64,000 nucleotides of DNA from Pseudoips prasinana (taxonomy: Eukaryota; Arthropoda; Insecta; Lepidoptera; Nolidae). The stretch lies in NCBI GenBank assembly GCA_951640165.1, contig OX621252.1:19427934-19491933 (forward strand), written 5' to 3'. The position numbers were made by a program, and so were the translations under genes. Shown piece by piece: positions 9,813 to 24,800 of this stretch. The notes beneath the pieces were generated by a model. The model had not been told where the DNA came from. It made no database searches and saw nothing but the letters and a program-made list of their open reading frames with translations. Position 1 is the stretch's first letter. Every line of letters begins with the position of its first letter.

Positions 9813-12800
9813 TCATTGAGAGTTGACGTTGACGGCACTCATGCCGTCGCTAAGAGTACATTTCTCTTCGGGATCTAGTGAAACTTCAGTGGCCGTCGCT
9901 TTGCTCAGGATTTCGTAGTGGGCAGCCTCTTCTTTGGCAGGACTAGTTTCATCTAAGATGTACCTGTAAAAGGAAAGAGAATAATATACTAAACTACAAT
10001 CATAGGCACAAATCACAATGTATAGTCACGTCGTCAAGGGGCAAAAGGAATGCGAATTTGCAGATAGAGACTCAGTCATACCAAAAAAAAATTGCCAATT
10101 GTATTCAAAAGTGTGGACCGGGAATCAAAACCGTGAATATGTGAATACATCCAGCATGTTCGTTGATGTGAATGCAAATGTGAACACATCCAGCCGTTCA
10201 TGTTCATGTGAACAAACATGTTAGATTTTCATGACAAAGGGCCAAATAACTCTTCTTAAATAAAACTTCGTCTTATATTAGAGTGTGATGAGATCTTGAA
10301 CCCATTAGACATTTTTGGGGTTGTGAACAAAACCTATGAAATTGATGATTTTTTATACTGGCTAGTGTGAAGATATATTTGATAGCAGTGCCCGCGGACT
10401 TCGTTCCGCGTTATAAATATTTTTGTCCCTGCCCGTTTGTCCCGCGTTCGGGATAAATACAAGTTATGATGATGAATCATAGTCTATGACACTCCACAAT
10501 AACGTAGCTTTCTATTGGTGAAATAATTTTGAAAATCTGTTAAGTAGATCCAGAGATTACCCTTTACAACGTCACAAACTCACACTTACAAACTCACAAA
10601 CGTTACCTCTTTATAATATTATATATAAGTATAGATTATGAACATACAAAATTTAATTAATGGTATTATATTTTTAGGATTTATTATTATTATTATATTT
10701 GTTCTAATAAATATGTTGTCTATTTGTTTTCCCGCCGCGCCGGTTGAATTTCCTATGATTTCGGTGACCATTAAAAATCCAAAATTGCTCGTTGCTTTTG
10801 AACAATAGTTCCGGAATGGCACAAGCATCGCATAGGCGGCATGCAATATAAACGACGCGTACGGAACAGTTTCCTCAAGTAAATGCACCGTGCGTGAGTA
10901 TTTGTTTTAAACATATTATTATAATAATATTGTATTTGACAATATGTACTAAAAATATTAGACTTAAACTAGATAATTAAACATAATCTCTTGACAATAA
11001 CTTGATACGAGCTAGCTAAATATCAATGCTATAATTAAATAAATTTTATAAATGTTTTCATACAATGTGTACCTAAATATCTATGTTACTAGAAATAATA
11101 ATGTATACAACTATATTACTACAAACATGTTCTGACTATTTACAAGCGCTTTTTTAAAGAAAACGTGAATAAAAAAAAAAAAATAACGCTTCTGTTGTAG
11201 AAAATTTGATCTCAACAAAAACGTACCAAAAATAATGCATAAGATAAAAAAAGGGTGAAGTCTATAAATTTTAGAAAGGGACCTCTCGTCTTTATACTTT
11301 TTTAAAAGTAGTCAAGTTTTAGTTGTTACTAGCTGTGCCCGCGACTTCGTCCGCGTGTTAATTAGTTTAATTCGTTTTTTTTTAGTTTTCTAGTAAAAAA
11401 AAAAGTTTTTTTCTAAAATAAAAGTAGCCTAAGTTACTCCTTATTACCTCAGCTACCTGCCAATAAAAGTCTCGTCAAAATCGGTCCAGCCGTTTCAGAG
11501 ATTAGCCGGAACAAACAGACAGACAGACAGGTAAAAAATGTTATTTTGGTGTAATTACCGTATATATATTCATATAATGTAGTAAAAATCGGTTATTTCA
11601 ATATTACAAACAGACACTCCAATTTTATTTATTTGTATAGATCTTAACTTTTATTTCATCTCGAGTTTAGAATGTTCCTGTACGAAGATGACCGCTATAG
11701 ACGGCTGAAGGTACATGCATATTAAACACTGTATATCTTACCCGCAAGCTCTGAAGAAAGCGGAAGCGGCAGGGTTGTGCGTTAGCGCTGTGAGGCGTAC
11801 GCAGGTCATGTTCGTAGCGCGCGCCAGTCGCTCCAGCACGCTTAACACGCGCTGACCCAGCCCGCGCCGACGCCCTTCCGCTTCAACTTGAACCTCGTAA
11901 CTGAAACAATGGGGACTATCAATTTTTGTGAAGTCATACTTATTCAAGAGCCATTTTTTTCAATCACCTTTAAGCACCGGCACCAGAAATTGGCCCCTAG
12001 CTAAAGCTAACATGTATATATTGTCCAATACATTTATCTGCAATATTACTCAGAAAGGTGTGGCAGCCCTGTGATCTTGGGACTATAAGCTTTACTGTTA
12101 CGTTTTATATTATGCGGGACAGCCCTATTTGCTTGATGATACACAAGCATATAATACAAGTTTAAAATTATTATGTAATATAATTTGATTTTAGGGTCAA
12201 ATTGCCTCGTTAGATTAATTCACAGTAGGTAATTAATGTAGTCTAAATACCGGTATCTTTATCCAAACTACAGATATCTAGTATTACTAAAGTGCAAAAT
12301 ATTTATTAAATGTTGTATGGATGTCATTTATAATTCAACAATTAGTTATGGCGCGAAATACTAAATAAAAATACATATGCGACATATTACGACCTGTCGA
12401 CCAATTATATTTAGTGTCCGGTGCGCGTCTAAGTGCATTTATATGTAAGTACTACTCTGTCAAGAAAGTACCGGGAAAAGATCAATAATATACAAAATGT
12501 TTGTTATTCATCCAAATTTATTTTATCACCTTCAAAGTATGCTCCTTCAGAAACGATACACTTACGCCAACGAATAATCCATTCATCAAAACATTTTTTA
12601 AACGCTGCTTTCTGAATTGAGTTCAGTTCTCGCCGCGAATTCTCCTTTATTTCTTCTACCGATTGAAAACGGGTACCACGATGTGGTAATTTGAGTTTAG
12701 GAAAAAGAAAGAAGTCAGCCATATCTGGTGAATATGGTGGTTGCTGGATGGTATTTGTTGAGTGTTTGGTCAAACACTCGTTCACAATGATGGCCTTGTG

Positions 12801-15800
12801 CGAAGGCGCATTATCGTGGTGCAAAATCCAAGAATTTTCTTTCCACAAATCTGGCCTTTTTCGTCGAATTTGCTCTCTTAAACGCCGCATAACGCTCAAA
12901 TAATATTCTTTATTTACCGTTCGACCTTCCGATAAGAATTCAGAGTGCACAACACCGCGATAGTCAAAGAAAACAGTCAACATGACTTTAACTTTTGATC
13001 GGTTTTGGCGTGGTTTTTTCGATTTCGGCTCAGTTGGAAGGCGCCACTCCGAAGCTTGTTGACTAGTTTGCATGTCAAACTCGTAAACCCACGTCTCGTC
13101 ACCAGTGACAATGCGTTTCATGAATGTTGGGTCGGAATTGACTCGTTCTACCATGTCCTCAGCGACTTTCATGCGATTGAGTTTTTGGAGAAAATTCAGA
13201 TCTTTTGGGACTAGATTTTGGACTCATACCCAAATGATTAGTTAAAATGGTACGAATCGACTCGTGAGATACAGAAAGTTCGGCGGCTATCTCTCTCAGA
13301 GTTGAATGAGGATTTTCAGTCACTATTTCCTTCACTTTTGCGATGTTAACTTCAGTTGCAGACGTTGATGGCCTATCAGAGCGAGGCAAATCTTTCATCA
13401 CATCTCGACCGCTTTTGAACGCTTTGAACCACTCATAAGCACGAGTTTTTGATAAAGTCGATTCACCGTAAGCCTTCTGTAACATTTTCAGTGACTCCGA
13501 ACACGAAATTCCATTAGCGATGCAAAATTTAAGACAAACTCTTTGTTCGATATTTTTGTCCACTATGAAATTCGCAATACACACTATATATGATATTACT
13601 AAAACCAGCACTGTATTTAATATAAATAACAGATGCAACTCAAACTCCGCGCCAAAGTGGAAAACAGTTGTGCCAATCTAACAAAAACAAAACAAAAACA
13701 AAAATTTGAATTTGGAACCATAAACAAATCATCCATTCCCGATACTTTTTTGACTGAATGTATAGGTACCCATTTTCTTGGTATATTAAAATAAAAGAGA
13801 CATGTAATGACATTTAAATTAGTTTAGTCGTGTAAAAGACAGATTCGCCACCATTATATTATATTTATTAGGCAGTAAATATGTGTGTGCGGGCTTTACC
13901 CGCAGCTGAATGCCGGTACAATTAAAAATCAATTAAGTAAAATGTCTTACCAGTAGTTATATCGATAGATAAAATGGATGTTTGCCAGTCACTCAACCCG
14001 ACAGTGATTTGATTAATTAATATTGATTAACAAAGTAGTCGTAAGTGATTTGACCTTATTAACTTACTATAGTAGATTAGAAATTAAAATAAGTACACAC
14101 AATTCACACTTAGATATAAGTATGGAAAATAACTATAGAACTGGCATAAAACTGAGACAATTCCTGGGAAAGCCGCGTAGTGTGGCAAGGGTGACAGTTT
14201 TCGTAACAGGTGTGAAGATTTCTTAAAAACATGAAGTTTACCGTTAGCCTAGGACACTCATTGCTTCACCGGAAAATAGAGGGGAGCGAGAGCGCAAGCA
14301 GTCAAGCTAAATATAACTACCAAGTAACCCGCTCCAGAAGGGACCTTCTTTGTGTACGGTGAGGACCACGTCGACTCGTTTTTAGAGACGCTTTGACGGT
14401 CACCGTAGCCTAGTTGGTAGTGCTCCTGCCTACGAAGCTGGTGATCCTAGGTTCGAATCCCGGTAAGTGCAAATATTTGTGTGATGAGCACGAATATTTG
14501 TTTCTGAGTCATGGATGTTTTCTATGTATTTAAGTATTTATCTATCTATATATGTATATCGTCGCCTGGTACCCATAGTACAAGCTTTGCTTAGTTTGGG
14601 GCTAAAAAAATATAAAAAAATTGTTGCCTTACGTTAAAACGAGAAAACTCAAAGCTCCTCATTGTAATCTTGCGATCGAAAACGCGTCGCGTTTAGACTC
14701 TCCGGCGCGGCGGCGAGTAGGTACGATTTGTCGGAAATAGCGTAGTATCATGAGTGTTTAGTATAATAAACAAGAAATCTAGGCTACAAAAACAGGAAAT
14801 CTAGGTTATAATAGCCTAGATTTCCCTCAGGCAAGCCTTGATCTTATCATCCAGATTGTCTATAATATTTATAGGCAATGCTGCATATGCCTCGGGCATG
14901 CTTGAGTCGAAGCGTTTGGTCGCTTCTTTCATACAATGAAACCTGATGGTAGGCAATTGGAAATCGGCGTGAAGTTTCTAACAACGACACTCATAATTAG
15001 TACGAAAATGTTGGCCTCTAAATTATAATATTTTCTATAATTTAAGTGTGATATTCTTCATAAGTCAAGCCTTTTTTACATCTTTCTAAATCTAACGTGT
15101 TCCTAACAGACAGAAGATTACTTGATTAAAGCAGTTGGGATTAGATATTGGAAGTACCTAACTATTGACTCAGAAGCATTTCACCTTCCTATATATACAT
15201 ATAATAAAATCGTAGGAAAGTCAAAACTGTACATTGAATATTTTTTCAAAAGGATACTTGGGGCGTGATCTACAACAATAGATATCGAAGCCGAAAATAT
15301 AGTTTTTAGAATTTTTGTCTGTGTGTCTGTTTGTCTGTATGTATGTCCGGGCTAAACTCAAAAAGTACTGGATGGATTTACTTCAAATTTCGAGTCAACA
15401 TATAGGCTACATATTATCACGCTATCAACTACGGGGGAGGAGCTGTGATAATGTATAAAGTTTAACGTAGGTAAAACCGCGGGGCACAGCTAGTATAAAA
15501 ATATAAAAGGATGCATTAAGTGATCCCCATGCCACTGCTAGATAGATTACCATTAGGCTGCCTAAAGAATTATCATCACATTCACCGTCTGGTAAATTTA
15601 TTTTTAACTATAACTGCAGCTTCCTCCTCGTAGACCTTAGAATTAGATATGGGATAGGCCTTATTGATCTCGGAATAATGTTGCATATGACACCTTTTTT
15701 TAATTTTTTTTTATAAGGCAGGAGGAATGCTAATGCATGACACCCGCAAAAAGTGTCTGCGGGTGGGTATGTCGGACTCGCACCGACTAAACCTAACCTG

Positions 15801-18800
15801 CCGTGGACTTCTTCTGGCGCCTAATACGGGGAGCCCCGGGAACGCGGGTATGCTGCTCCGGTGCCCCCCTTTTGCGCCGTGTCCCAGATGGTCGGGACAC
15901 GCACCCGGGGAGAGCTGTGGGTTGCCCTCTCCATTTGCCGACTCCTGTCAGTACGGCACAGCGACTGCGCCACAAACAGTTCGCTGTCTTCCCGGGGCTG
16001 CTTGCACGTGGCGGCAGTAGAGGACACTTCTCATACTGCCACAGACACCTGATACCAAATTTCACCTTAAGTAAAATTTACTGACTATTAGTTGCTTTGC
16101 TACTCCCACAGAAAACTTACATTGGTTCGGGATCAAAAGCATTCTGTGTTAATCCAGGTACCGATAGCGGTCCTAACTGTGTGTGCAGTATTTTTTGCGC
16201 AATTGATGATTGTCATATAAACTTACACATTTATAACATTAGTAGAATGTCTCTCTAATCTGAGCACTAAATAATTCGATTTCTATAACAGGTACTTGTT
16301 TTCCCGGAACCATCTCAGCTTACTCAAAATGTCCGCATGTAGTGGTTTGACCGACCGCGACACCTCTGCAACGCAGCTATACACCGAAACTCTTTCAGCG
16401 ATTTTATCCCACTGCAGGGCGTGAGCTTCCTCCCCTCCCACAATGGGAGGGGATAGGCCATAGTCCAGCCTAGTGCGGGTTGGGTAATTTACCGTTTTAT
16501 GTATGAGATAATTAATTTCTAATACACACATGTCGTACTAAGTCTTCCTCGGACGAACAGGCGAGTGTTGGACCCGTGGTACACTATACAATAAAGGGGC
16601 CGTCGCTACTGATAGTGAAGTGCAGTGGGAGATGACGCGTGCGTTATCAGCAGTTAGGCGGCTGCAGACGGTTCGGGCTAGACGATTCGCAATTAGAGGC
16701 GAGCAGCAGCGAGATGCAGGCGCGGATGCTGTACCTAGTGATGTGGTGGGTGACCGCATCGCGCGCGGCGCGTCTGTTGGCCGTCTTGCCGACCAACACC
16801 AAAAGCCACCACGCCATGTACGGACGGCTCATCGAGGCGCTCGCCAGGAGGGACCATCATCTTACCGTCGTGACTCACTTCCCAATGGTATGTTATACAC
16901 GATTCCGTTTCCGTGTTTGTGTGTTGTGTTTTAGGGGTGCCCGGAGGGCTAAAATTACGGGATTTGGCTTAGTTTAGATCAACAAGTGCTTATCTTGCCC
17001 AATCTATCGGCAACTGTACTGAATGTAATTCGAGAAGATTTTGGTAGTTAAACAATAAATCCCTCATATTTACACAAATGTTATGACGTTTGCGTGATAG
17101 TAAAATTGGTTAATACTTGTAAATATAAAAACCCATGAACTGTAAAAGTAGGAAAATATATTCTAAAACTTTATCTACATGATAGAATTACTTACTTATT
17201 TGATTATTATATTTCAATTTTAATCAAATTTATATGAAATTGTTTTCATCGAATAAAAAAAGGATTATCTGAGAAGTGGCGTATCACAAAAAAAACAATT
17301 ATTGAATCGAATTAATAAACTCCTTGTTTTGAATTTGGTTAAAATGACATAAAACTTTAAAATCACGATTTGTATAAGATTTAAATTTCTTCACTGATCT
17401 ACTATTGTGATAAAAGTGGTCAAAACTAAGGCGCGATTTTGTAGTTAGTGCGCGACCCCAGTCAGGAAACTGCAAAGATGTATGTAGTTGAAATGGTTAT
17501 CTCTGGCAGAGGGTCCAAATAACACGGTTCATATCTTCCTTTTTAAGTTACGTACATGATGAATATATTTATCTACTTAGCTCAAGTATTTTAATTGTTA
17601 CGCAACATGAATACATGATAATCAATATGGAATGGAGTTGCCCTAATTTAACACATATAAAAATATATGGGATTAAGTTTTGAGGCGGTGTTTCTCAGTA
17701 GATGTCACCACATACACTGCAGCACGTTAAAGTTATAAAAATTACAAATAAATGAACTTTAAAAATCATAAATGAATTTACACTCATCGACTTCACTAAC
17801 GAAATATGTACATTACGCCTCGCCACTGATGGACTTTGCGTACTGAAAGTGCACCTTGGTGGTTTGTAGTTCCTTGTAATTCCTTCGAATATTTTACGCC
17901 ACAAAGGTTTTATTCTTCTAAATATCGAAATTAAAATCTGAATCGCGCGTATCTTCATCTTTAAATGTTCAAATCATAGTGTAATTTGTAAGAAACAGGC
18001 GGGCATGTGACCGACCATGTATTCTTAGTCATAGACATGACTCAGGTACAATTAATTCTACAAAAATATTTCAGTATGAAAAACTATGTTCCCATTGCCG
18101 TCAAAATTTAACTGAGACCCAAAAAACCGACCACGTCACTTGATGCCGTGTTTACCAGATTCAACGAAAGGGCGTCAAATTTGTGGTGAATCAGGTGAAT
18201 CATGAGTCTACGATCCCAAAACAAAGCAACAATCGACTGTTTGTGCCTTTGCAAGTGAGTTGAAACCAAAGTGGTCAATTAAGAGAGGTAGGGCACAGCG
18301 TTCAATCGCTCAAAGAGCAGCCCGACTGGGGAAGTACCTCCACCTTACAGAAGACATTCCTTAATAACAGCATTAATAACTTAATTGCTGACTCAACACT
18401 TGTTTGCTGACTCTTAAAGGCCCGCAATACACCCGCTTATCCTCTGGTGTTGCGACTCGCAACACCAGAGGATACGCGGGTGTATACTTGCGAGTGTTCA
18501 CGGGCGGCGGTGATCACTTACCATCAGGTGACCCATTTGCTCGTGTGTCACCCTCTAATATAAAAAAAAATGTGCGGTCTATCGCTATGACGATGGTTGC
18601 TACTTTTTAATAAAACTGACCACGTTTGGCTACGGTTTTTAGAGGATCGTAGTACAGGAAATAGCAATCGGTACACAACCATTTGTTTGCCATAAGTTAT
18701 TGAAGAACTCCGTAAAGGTGACCAAAAACGCCGCTCCATTTTGAACCATGACAATGCCAGGTCTCACACGGCTAGACAGGCAAACGAATTTTTGAATGAG

Positions 18801-21800
18801 ATAAGCGTAGATATTACTGAGCTGGCTACACCATGCCACTTGTAGTTTTCAAAAGTAATAATTATATTAAAGTAATTAGTTATCAGGGATTATAACCTGC
18901 ATCGTGAGGTTGTTGAAAGAGTATAAAAAGCATGTTTCCGAAGTTACCGCAGAGGAGTGGCTTAAATATTATCAAAAATGATTTATTCTTACGAAATAGT
19001 GCATTAAAGCTAGTCAATTATTTATGGCTCTAAATTACAGACGATCGACGTGAAGTAATAAGTATAAATGACACACACATATTTTATCCCAGTGTGCAAT
19101 TAAGAAGTATAAAACACCGCGTATTACACGGTAGAATTATTAATATTATTATTTATGTTATGAAATGATACGCGATAACCGTAGCTCCTGTCTGTCGTAT
19201 TTAACGCGCGTGCTCAGGTCATGTGCCTCGTGCCATGATTACGTGCTGTTATTTACGATTTTAGCCGTGTGGTTTCCGGCTGGGTGGTGGGTGTCGTAAA
19301 AGGACTAAGGGATCAGGTGGTCGGACAGCAGCGCCACTTGTGTATTAGCTACCAACTAACTGCGGTCGCCAACTCGCATACCAAGCCCGATGACTAAGAC
19401 AAACCTCTCCGAATGGCAACCTTTGGAGACCTATATCCAGCAGTGAACGGTATCGGGATTATGGTTATAAATCGTTATAGTAGTAGGTTAGGGTTGTTGT
19501 AGTTAATAACATTAAGTAATCTGTTTTATTCTCCAATTTTATTGCTAATGATATTCGTCATGATCCGCAGAAGGGCGAGCGAAATCGCGCTAATGCGAAC
19601 TGGATTCCATACCTTGCTCAGATGTATAGAATGTGATTGAATTAATTATATGTTTGACAGATAATAATTATTACAAAAACGGTTTTTGTTTGAAATATTT
19701 CTAGTATTATTTCCATAAACATCTATCAACTGTGTTTATTTCAGATTATACGATTCACAAACTGTGGAGGTCAGGCGATAGAGAGGAGGGGTGAGGGGGC
19801 ATTTTGTTTAAAATTTGTAATTATAAGTCCCAAATATAAAAATATTTTAAATTTAAATATTTTGACTACACATAGAGGACATTATTGTACCATAGTAATT
19901 ATTTTCATTCGGTACAATTCGCTGATACTATTTCTGCAAGTGTTCGAGAATGTACGAGTACACCCATGTCTCAATAGTTGGCAATTATTATTAATGATTT
20001 TAAAAACAATGATTAATTTTTACAGAAAACTCCTCTTCCAAACGTCTACGAGATCAGTTTGGCTGGGACGATACCTGAAATCACTAACAATCTCACAGAG
20101 CAACACAATTCTATTAAACCTGACTTTATAAGAAACCTGGAAAATATAATGGAAGAATGCGTCAAGGCATGTGACACTGTGTCCCGCGTGCCTGCTGTTA
20201 AAGCGCTCCTCAATTCTGCGGAAACTTTCGACCTGATTATTGTTGAAGTCTTCGGAAGTGACTGTTTCCTCCCACTGGGCCGTAAGTATGGAGCACCGGT
20301 GGTTGGGTTCCTGTCCAGTGTGCCATTACCCTGGGTAAACGAGCAACTTGGTAATCCTGATGCGACTGCCTATGTGCCATCGTATATGGTTGGATTTGGA
20401 CAACGGATGACTTTATGGGAAAGATTTACCAACACATTGGCAGTGATAGTGGCAAAAGTAATGTACAGATATAAATCTCAAATTCCTTCACAGGTATGCA
20501 TTACAATACTGTGGATATTAAGAAACTTCTAAATAAGCCGCAGTATTGAATATTTTCTTTTTTCAGGTTATAGCAGATCGCCTTTTTGGAGTAGGACCAA
20601 AATTGGAAGCTTTAGCGCAAAATTACAGTTTGGTTTTATCCAATAGCCACTTCAGCATAAATGAAGTTCGGCCCATGGTTCCTACACTAATCGAAGTCGG
20701 AGGTTTACATTTAGATGATACTAGGACTCTGCCTCAAGTGAGTTACTTTTTACTAACCAAATTTATGTTCGCTATCAAAAGGAGAGGAGTAATGGGTGAA
20801 AAGTATAATGGTACTAAAACTACAACCAATGAGGAGCTGCATTCTCACCGAGAGCTCCATTTTGTTCGTACGATGAATACACATGCACTAAGAAATCGTC
20901 CTTACTGAAGTAATAAAATCAAAGTCAAAGTGCATCTACTGACATGGCACACATAGTTGGGGCACATTCAGAAGGCTTCAAAGTGCTTTTAATTTCTACA
21001 CATAGGTATATCTATGATTTGTACACTTTACCTTTAGGATATAATCAAAAGGAACCCTAAACATTTAGAATTAAATATTGCTTTTTAAATTATTTAGTGA
21101 TCAAGAAAATGTAATTTAATTTTATAAATTCAAGAACTATTAAAGTTACTATATTACTGTTTTGATAAATCAATCATGTTTAATAGACGTTTAAATAGAT
21201 ATCAGCGTGTTGCGCGCGGTAGGTGCACACTGTTCCTATCGACAAGTCACTAGGTCACGCAGTCCGCGTCTTAATTAATACATTTATTGAATGCGCTTGG
21301 CCGTTCGGTTAAATCAAATGTTGGTTCTAAGAAATCTAGTAGGTAGTTACGTTATGTACTTATTATTTATTCGTAGTTTAGCGTCAGAAATTTTTAGTCT
21401 ACACGGGGTAGATTTATCTTAATGACCAGCATTATGGATATCAGTTAGAACGCAAGTAATTGTTAACAACAATAGATCTTTAATTAAACCGGACCTGCAC
21501 TTAACCTATACTTAAGTTATTAAGTATCTCATAGTTCAGTGTGTTTGTATTAAGGTTCTGAAATTACTGATTACATAAACGGTTTTTATTTCAGACACAT
21601 AAAAAAATACTTTTACGTGACATAGAAAGTAGTGTTAGTAGGTACTTACATCTACCAGAAAAACAAATCAGAATATAATAACTACGCCATTGTGGCATGT
21701 AGGCGTATCCAATGGCTCAGTATGGGACTGTCCTATCCAGAATTAAATTAAAGTAGTCACGGCCAGAACTGAGAACACGCACAGATTATGGAGAAATTAC

Positions 21801-24800
21801 AAATTTCGTAGCTTCAGACTTTGTAGTAATTGTTATCTATACAACAATAATGACCAGGCTCATATAATTGAGTATAATTATATAAGACAATTAACCTAGT
21901 TACGTTTGAGCGGCTTTACTAAAAGGGAAATCGACTATCGGACCGAACTAGGACCTAAGACCTTTCGAACAATAGAGATAGTGTTGTCTACAACAAGTGC
22001 ACTTAAACACATATTATATCTTGTCATCCGTCCGATCAGTAACAAATGTAGCTTATCGTCCTCTATTTATTGTCCTTCTACTTTATTGGCATTGCCTCGT
22101 GTAGCACTATGTAGTACTATTTTATTGCCACTGCCTTACAGTTGTAACGTGTTCAACCGCAGAAAATCTGCTCGAATAACGTGATAATGGGTTTTTTACT
22201 AAGAAAAATTGTCAGCCTGAAATCTGAAAGCTGGCGGTGCCACACCATAGTGCCTCGGTGAGCACGTTAAGCCATCGGTCCTGTTTCTGACCTTCTGCAG
22301 GTAGTGACACGGCTAAGCTTCGGATCAAGAGTGTGAGAATATTTTATCACACTCTTGATTCAAACGTGCACCAATTTACGCACACGCTTATGCACTATAA
22401 TATAATATGTTCCGCGCAGATAACTCGTCTCCATTGAGACAGTTCCATGGCCGCAATTCCACCAAGACAATATTTTCTGTCCCAATGCAGGGCGAAGGCC
22501 TCTCATTCCTTTTTAGACTATTTTAGGTATATATAAAGAACCATTCTTTTTTAAAGCCGCGGCAACGCTTAGCTCAGCTTGCCACCTTTGCTGGTGTCTA
22601 CTACAGGGTTTTTTGGCACCTGATGAAAGACCATTTTTCCCACTACTTATCAGGAACTCTGTAGATATAACCAGTCCAGTTTAGATGTAACAACCTTTTA
22701 AATTACTTCCATTTAGTCCATGACCACAGGCTCAGCTTTATTTAGGTTCGAAAATAAGGTCCTGGAGCAAAGTAATAATGGCTATGGTAGGTATATGTTT
22801 TCGCGGACTTATTTTTTATTATAGATTTATTTAGAACTGTTTGAGACACACATACACAATACATTATCTTCATGTAACTCCAACGGTTTAGATAGTGCAC
22901 GCCAAGATAGCTTTGAGAGGACAGGAACTTTCAGACTACTTGACACTTATCGTAATATTGTGGCTAAATTACAGTCTTTATAAATTATTAAGCAATACAG
23001 ATGGTTCTAGAATTTATGTAACGTAGCTTTACCATTCATGCGCAATTAGTAATTAGATACAATATAAATATTTTATGTAACAATTTATGTAACTATCACC
23101 ACACTTCTTATCAAAACAATAGTGTAAAAGTCATAGATATGAAAGGGTAATTTTAACTAAGCTCCTAGCCAATGAGCTAATATATAAGTTAATAAATATA
23201 TTTATTTACTTATTTATTAGGGTACTATTAACACACTGTCATATGTAGATATTTTAATTAATAACTCCCAGATTCAGAACAAATAATCGAGCTCATTACA
23301 TAAAGATTTGTCGTAAGTGCACTATTCACACACCAACAGATATATATAGACACAATTGACTGACCAATTGTGTCTATCAATATTGTGTCTATCAAAATTG
23401 GTCAGTCAATTGTGTCTATGAAATCTGGTCTCTACTGGATTTTAAAGGTAGACTTCGGAAGTATACCTATAAAGTATATATATAACTGTAAATTATAACG
23501 TATGTATTCATTTAGATGTTATTATTATTAACAATTGTAACTTATGTAAATTTGGGTTAGATGCTAAAGCAAGCACAAATGTAATTAGCATATGGTTTAT
23601 AATTTCTTCTTCGTCGGACTTCGGCCACGGCGGCCAATGGAGACCATACGCACAGGACATATAATAATGTACAAGGGTGTGCACAAACAGGCGCACTCCA
23701 AGTTCCCTCGCTTGCATGATCCATTTTCTGTTAAAGTATGCTCTCTGAGTTTAGAAGTTGGCGGAGCCTATAACTTCGAGACTCCGGGCTGATACTGAGA
23801 ATTTATCGTAAGAGATAAACCCTAATATCACTTTTGGTCCAACGTAGGGTTTTAACCCAGTACCTACCTACCTCATTAAATGCGGTTGACCAAAGAGGCA
23901 GTGTATAAGTTATAAAAACATTACGATTGGAGAATAGGATGTAGTTATCCTGGCTAAGAATGATATCCAATTTAATTTCGATTTCAGGACATGAAAAAGT
24001 TACTGGACGCTTCGTCGGAAGGAGTCATCTACTGGAGCTTTGGTTCCATGTCTAGAATAGAAACTATACCGAAGCAAACTTTGTCTCTAATATTCGCCGT
24101 GATATCAAAACTGCCGCAGACAGTCTTCGTCAAGATGGACCGAAAACTGCTCGCACAGAATCTCACCGTGCCAGATAATGTTTACACTATGGATTGGATT
24201 CCACAATACGCGACTTTATGTAAGTTCAATACGTATATATAACCGTGTGGTTTCCGGCCTAGAAAGAATAACAGGGCCACCCTTTACCATCGCGTGAGTA
24301 TCGTGATGATGTGTTCCCGGCCGAATTTCGGCCACGGCGGCCATTCTCAATGGAGATTAGCCAATTGCGCAGGACATATTATAGTGCACAAGTGTGTGCG
24401 CAAACACAGGGGCACTTTCTATTCCATCACTCTCATGATCCGATAGGACGACTAGCGACACGACCGGAAAGAGATCAGGCACAGGACCGACGGAGAAATT
24501 TCTTTTTACGGAAAAATCCCAAAATCACTTTTTGGCCCGACCCGGGATTTGAACCCAGGACCTCATTTTCTGCGGTTGAACACGCTACCGCTAGACCAAC
24601 GAGGCAGTCAAAGGCGTGAGTATCGTAAAAGGCAGGTTAAGGGAGTAGTAGTCGGGTAGCAGCGGCACCTGTGTACTAGCTACCACCTAACAGCGGTCGC
24701 CAGTTCGCATGCCAAGCGCGGTGACTACGGGAAACCCTTTGGAGGAGGCCTATGTCCAGCAGTGGATGATATCAGACTGATGACGTGATATGTTACGCGA

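Larger units (their letters stand above)
20738..23987. other. UGT intron 3
   Basis: 3.25 kb of AT-rich DNA with no exon found. It contains a SINE-like fragment near 22200-22330, a 36-bp fold-back at 22325-22362, a perfect hairpin at 23346-23419 and a worn minus-strand SINE at 23600-23880. Confidence 0.5.

Noticed and set aside
15727..16084. Several overlapping frames of 60-100 codons on both strands
   Set aside because: They come from a GC-rich repeat-like block. No frame shows a domain, and stops are rare there simply because of composition.
20059..20532. Single-exon UGT fragment or UGT pseudogene
   Set aside because: All six exons join with correct phase and splice sites, and no stop or frameshift was found. 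The gene is complete.
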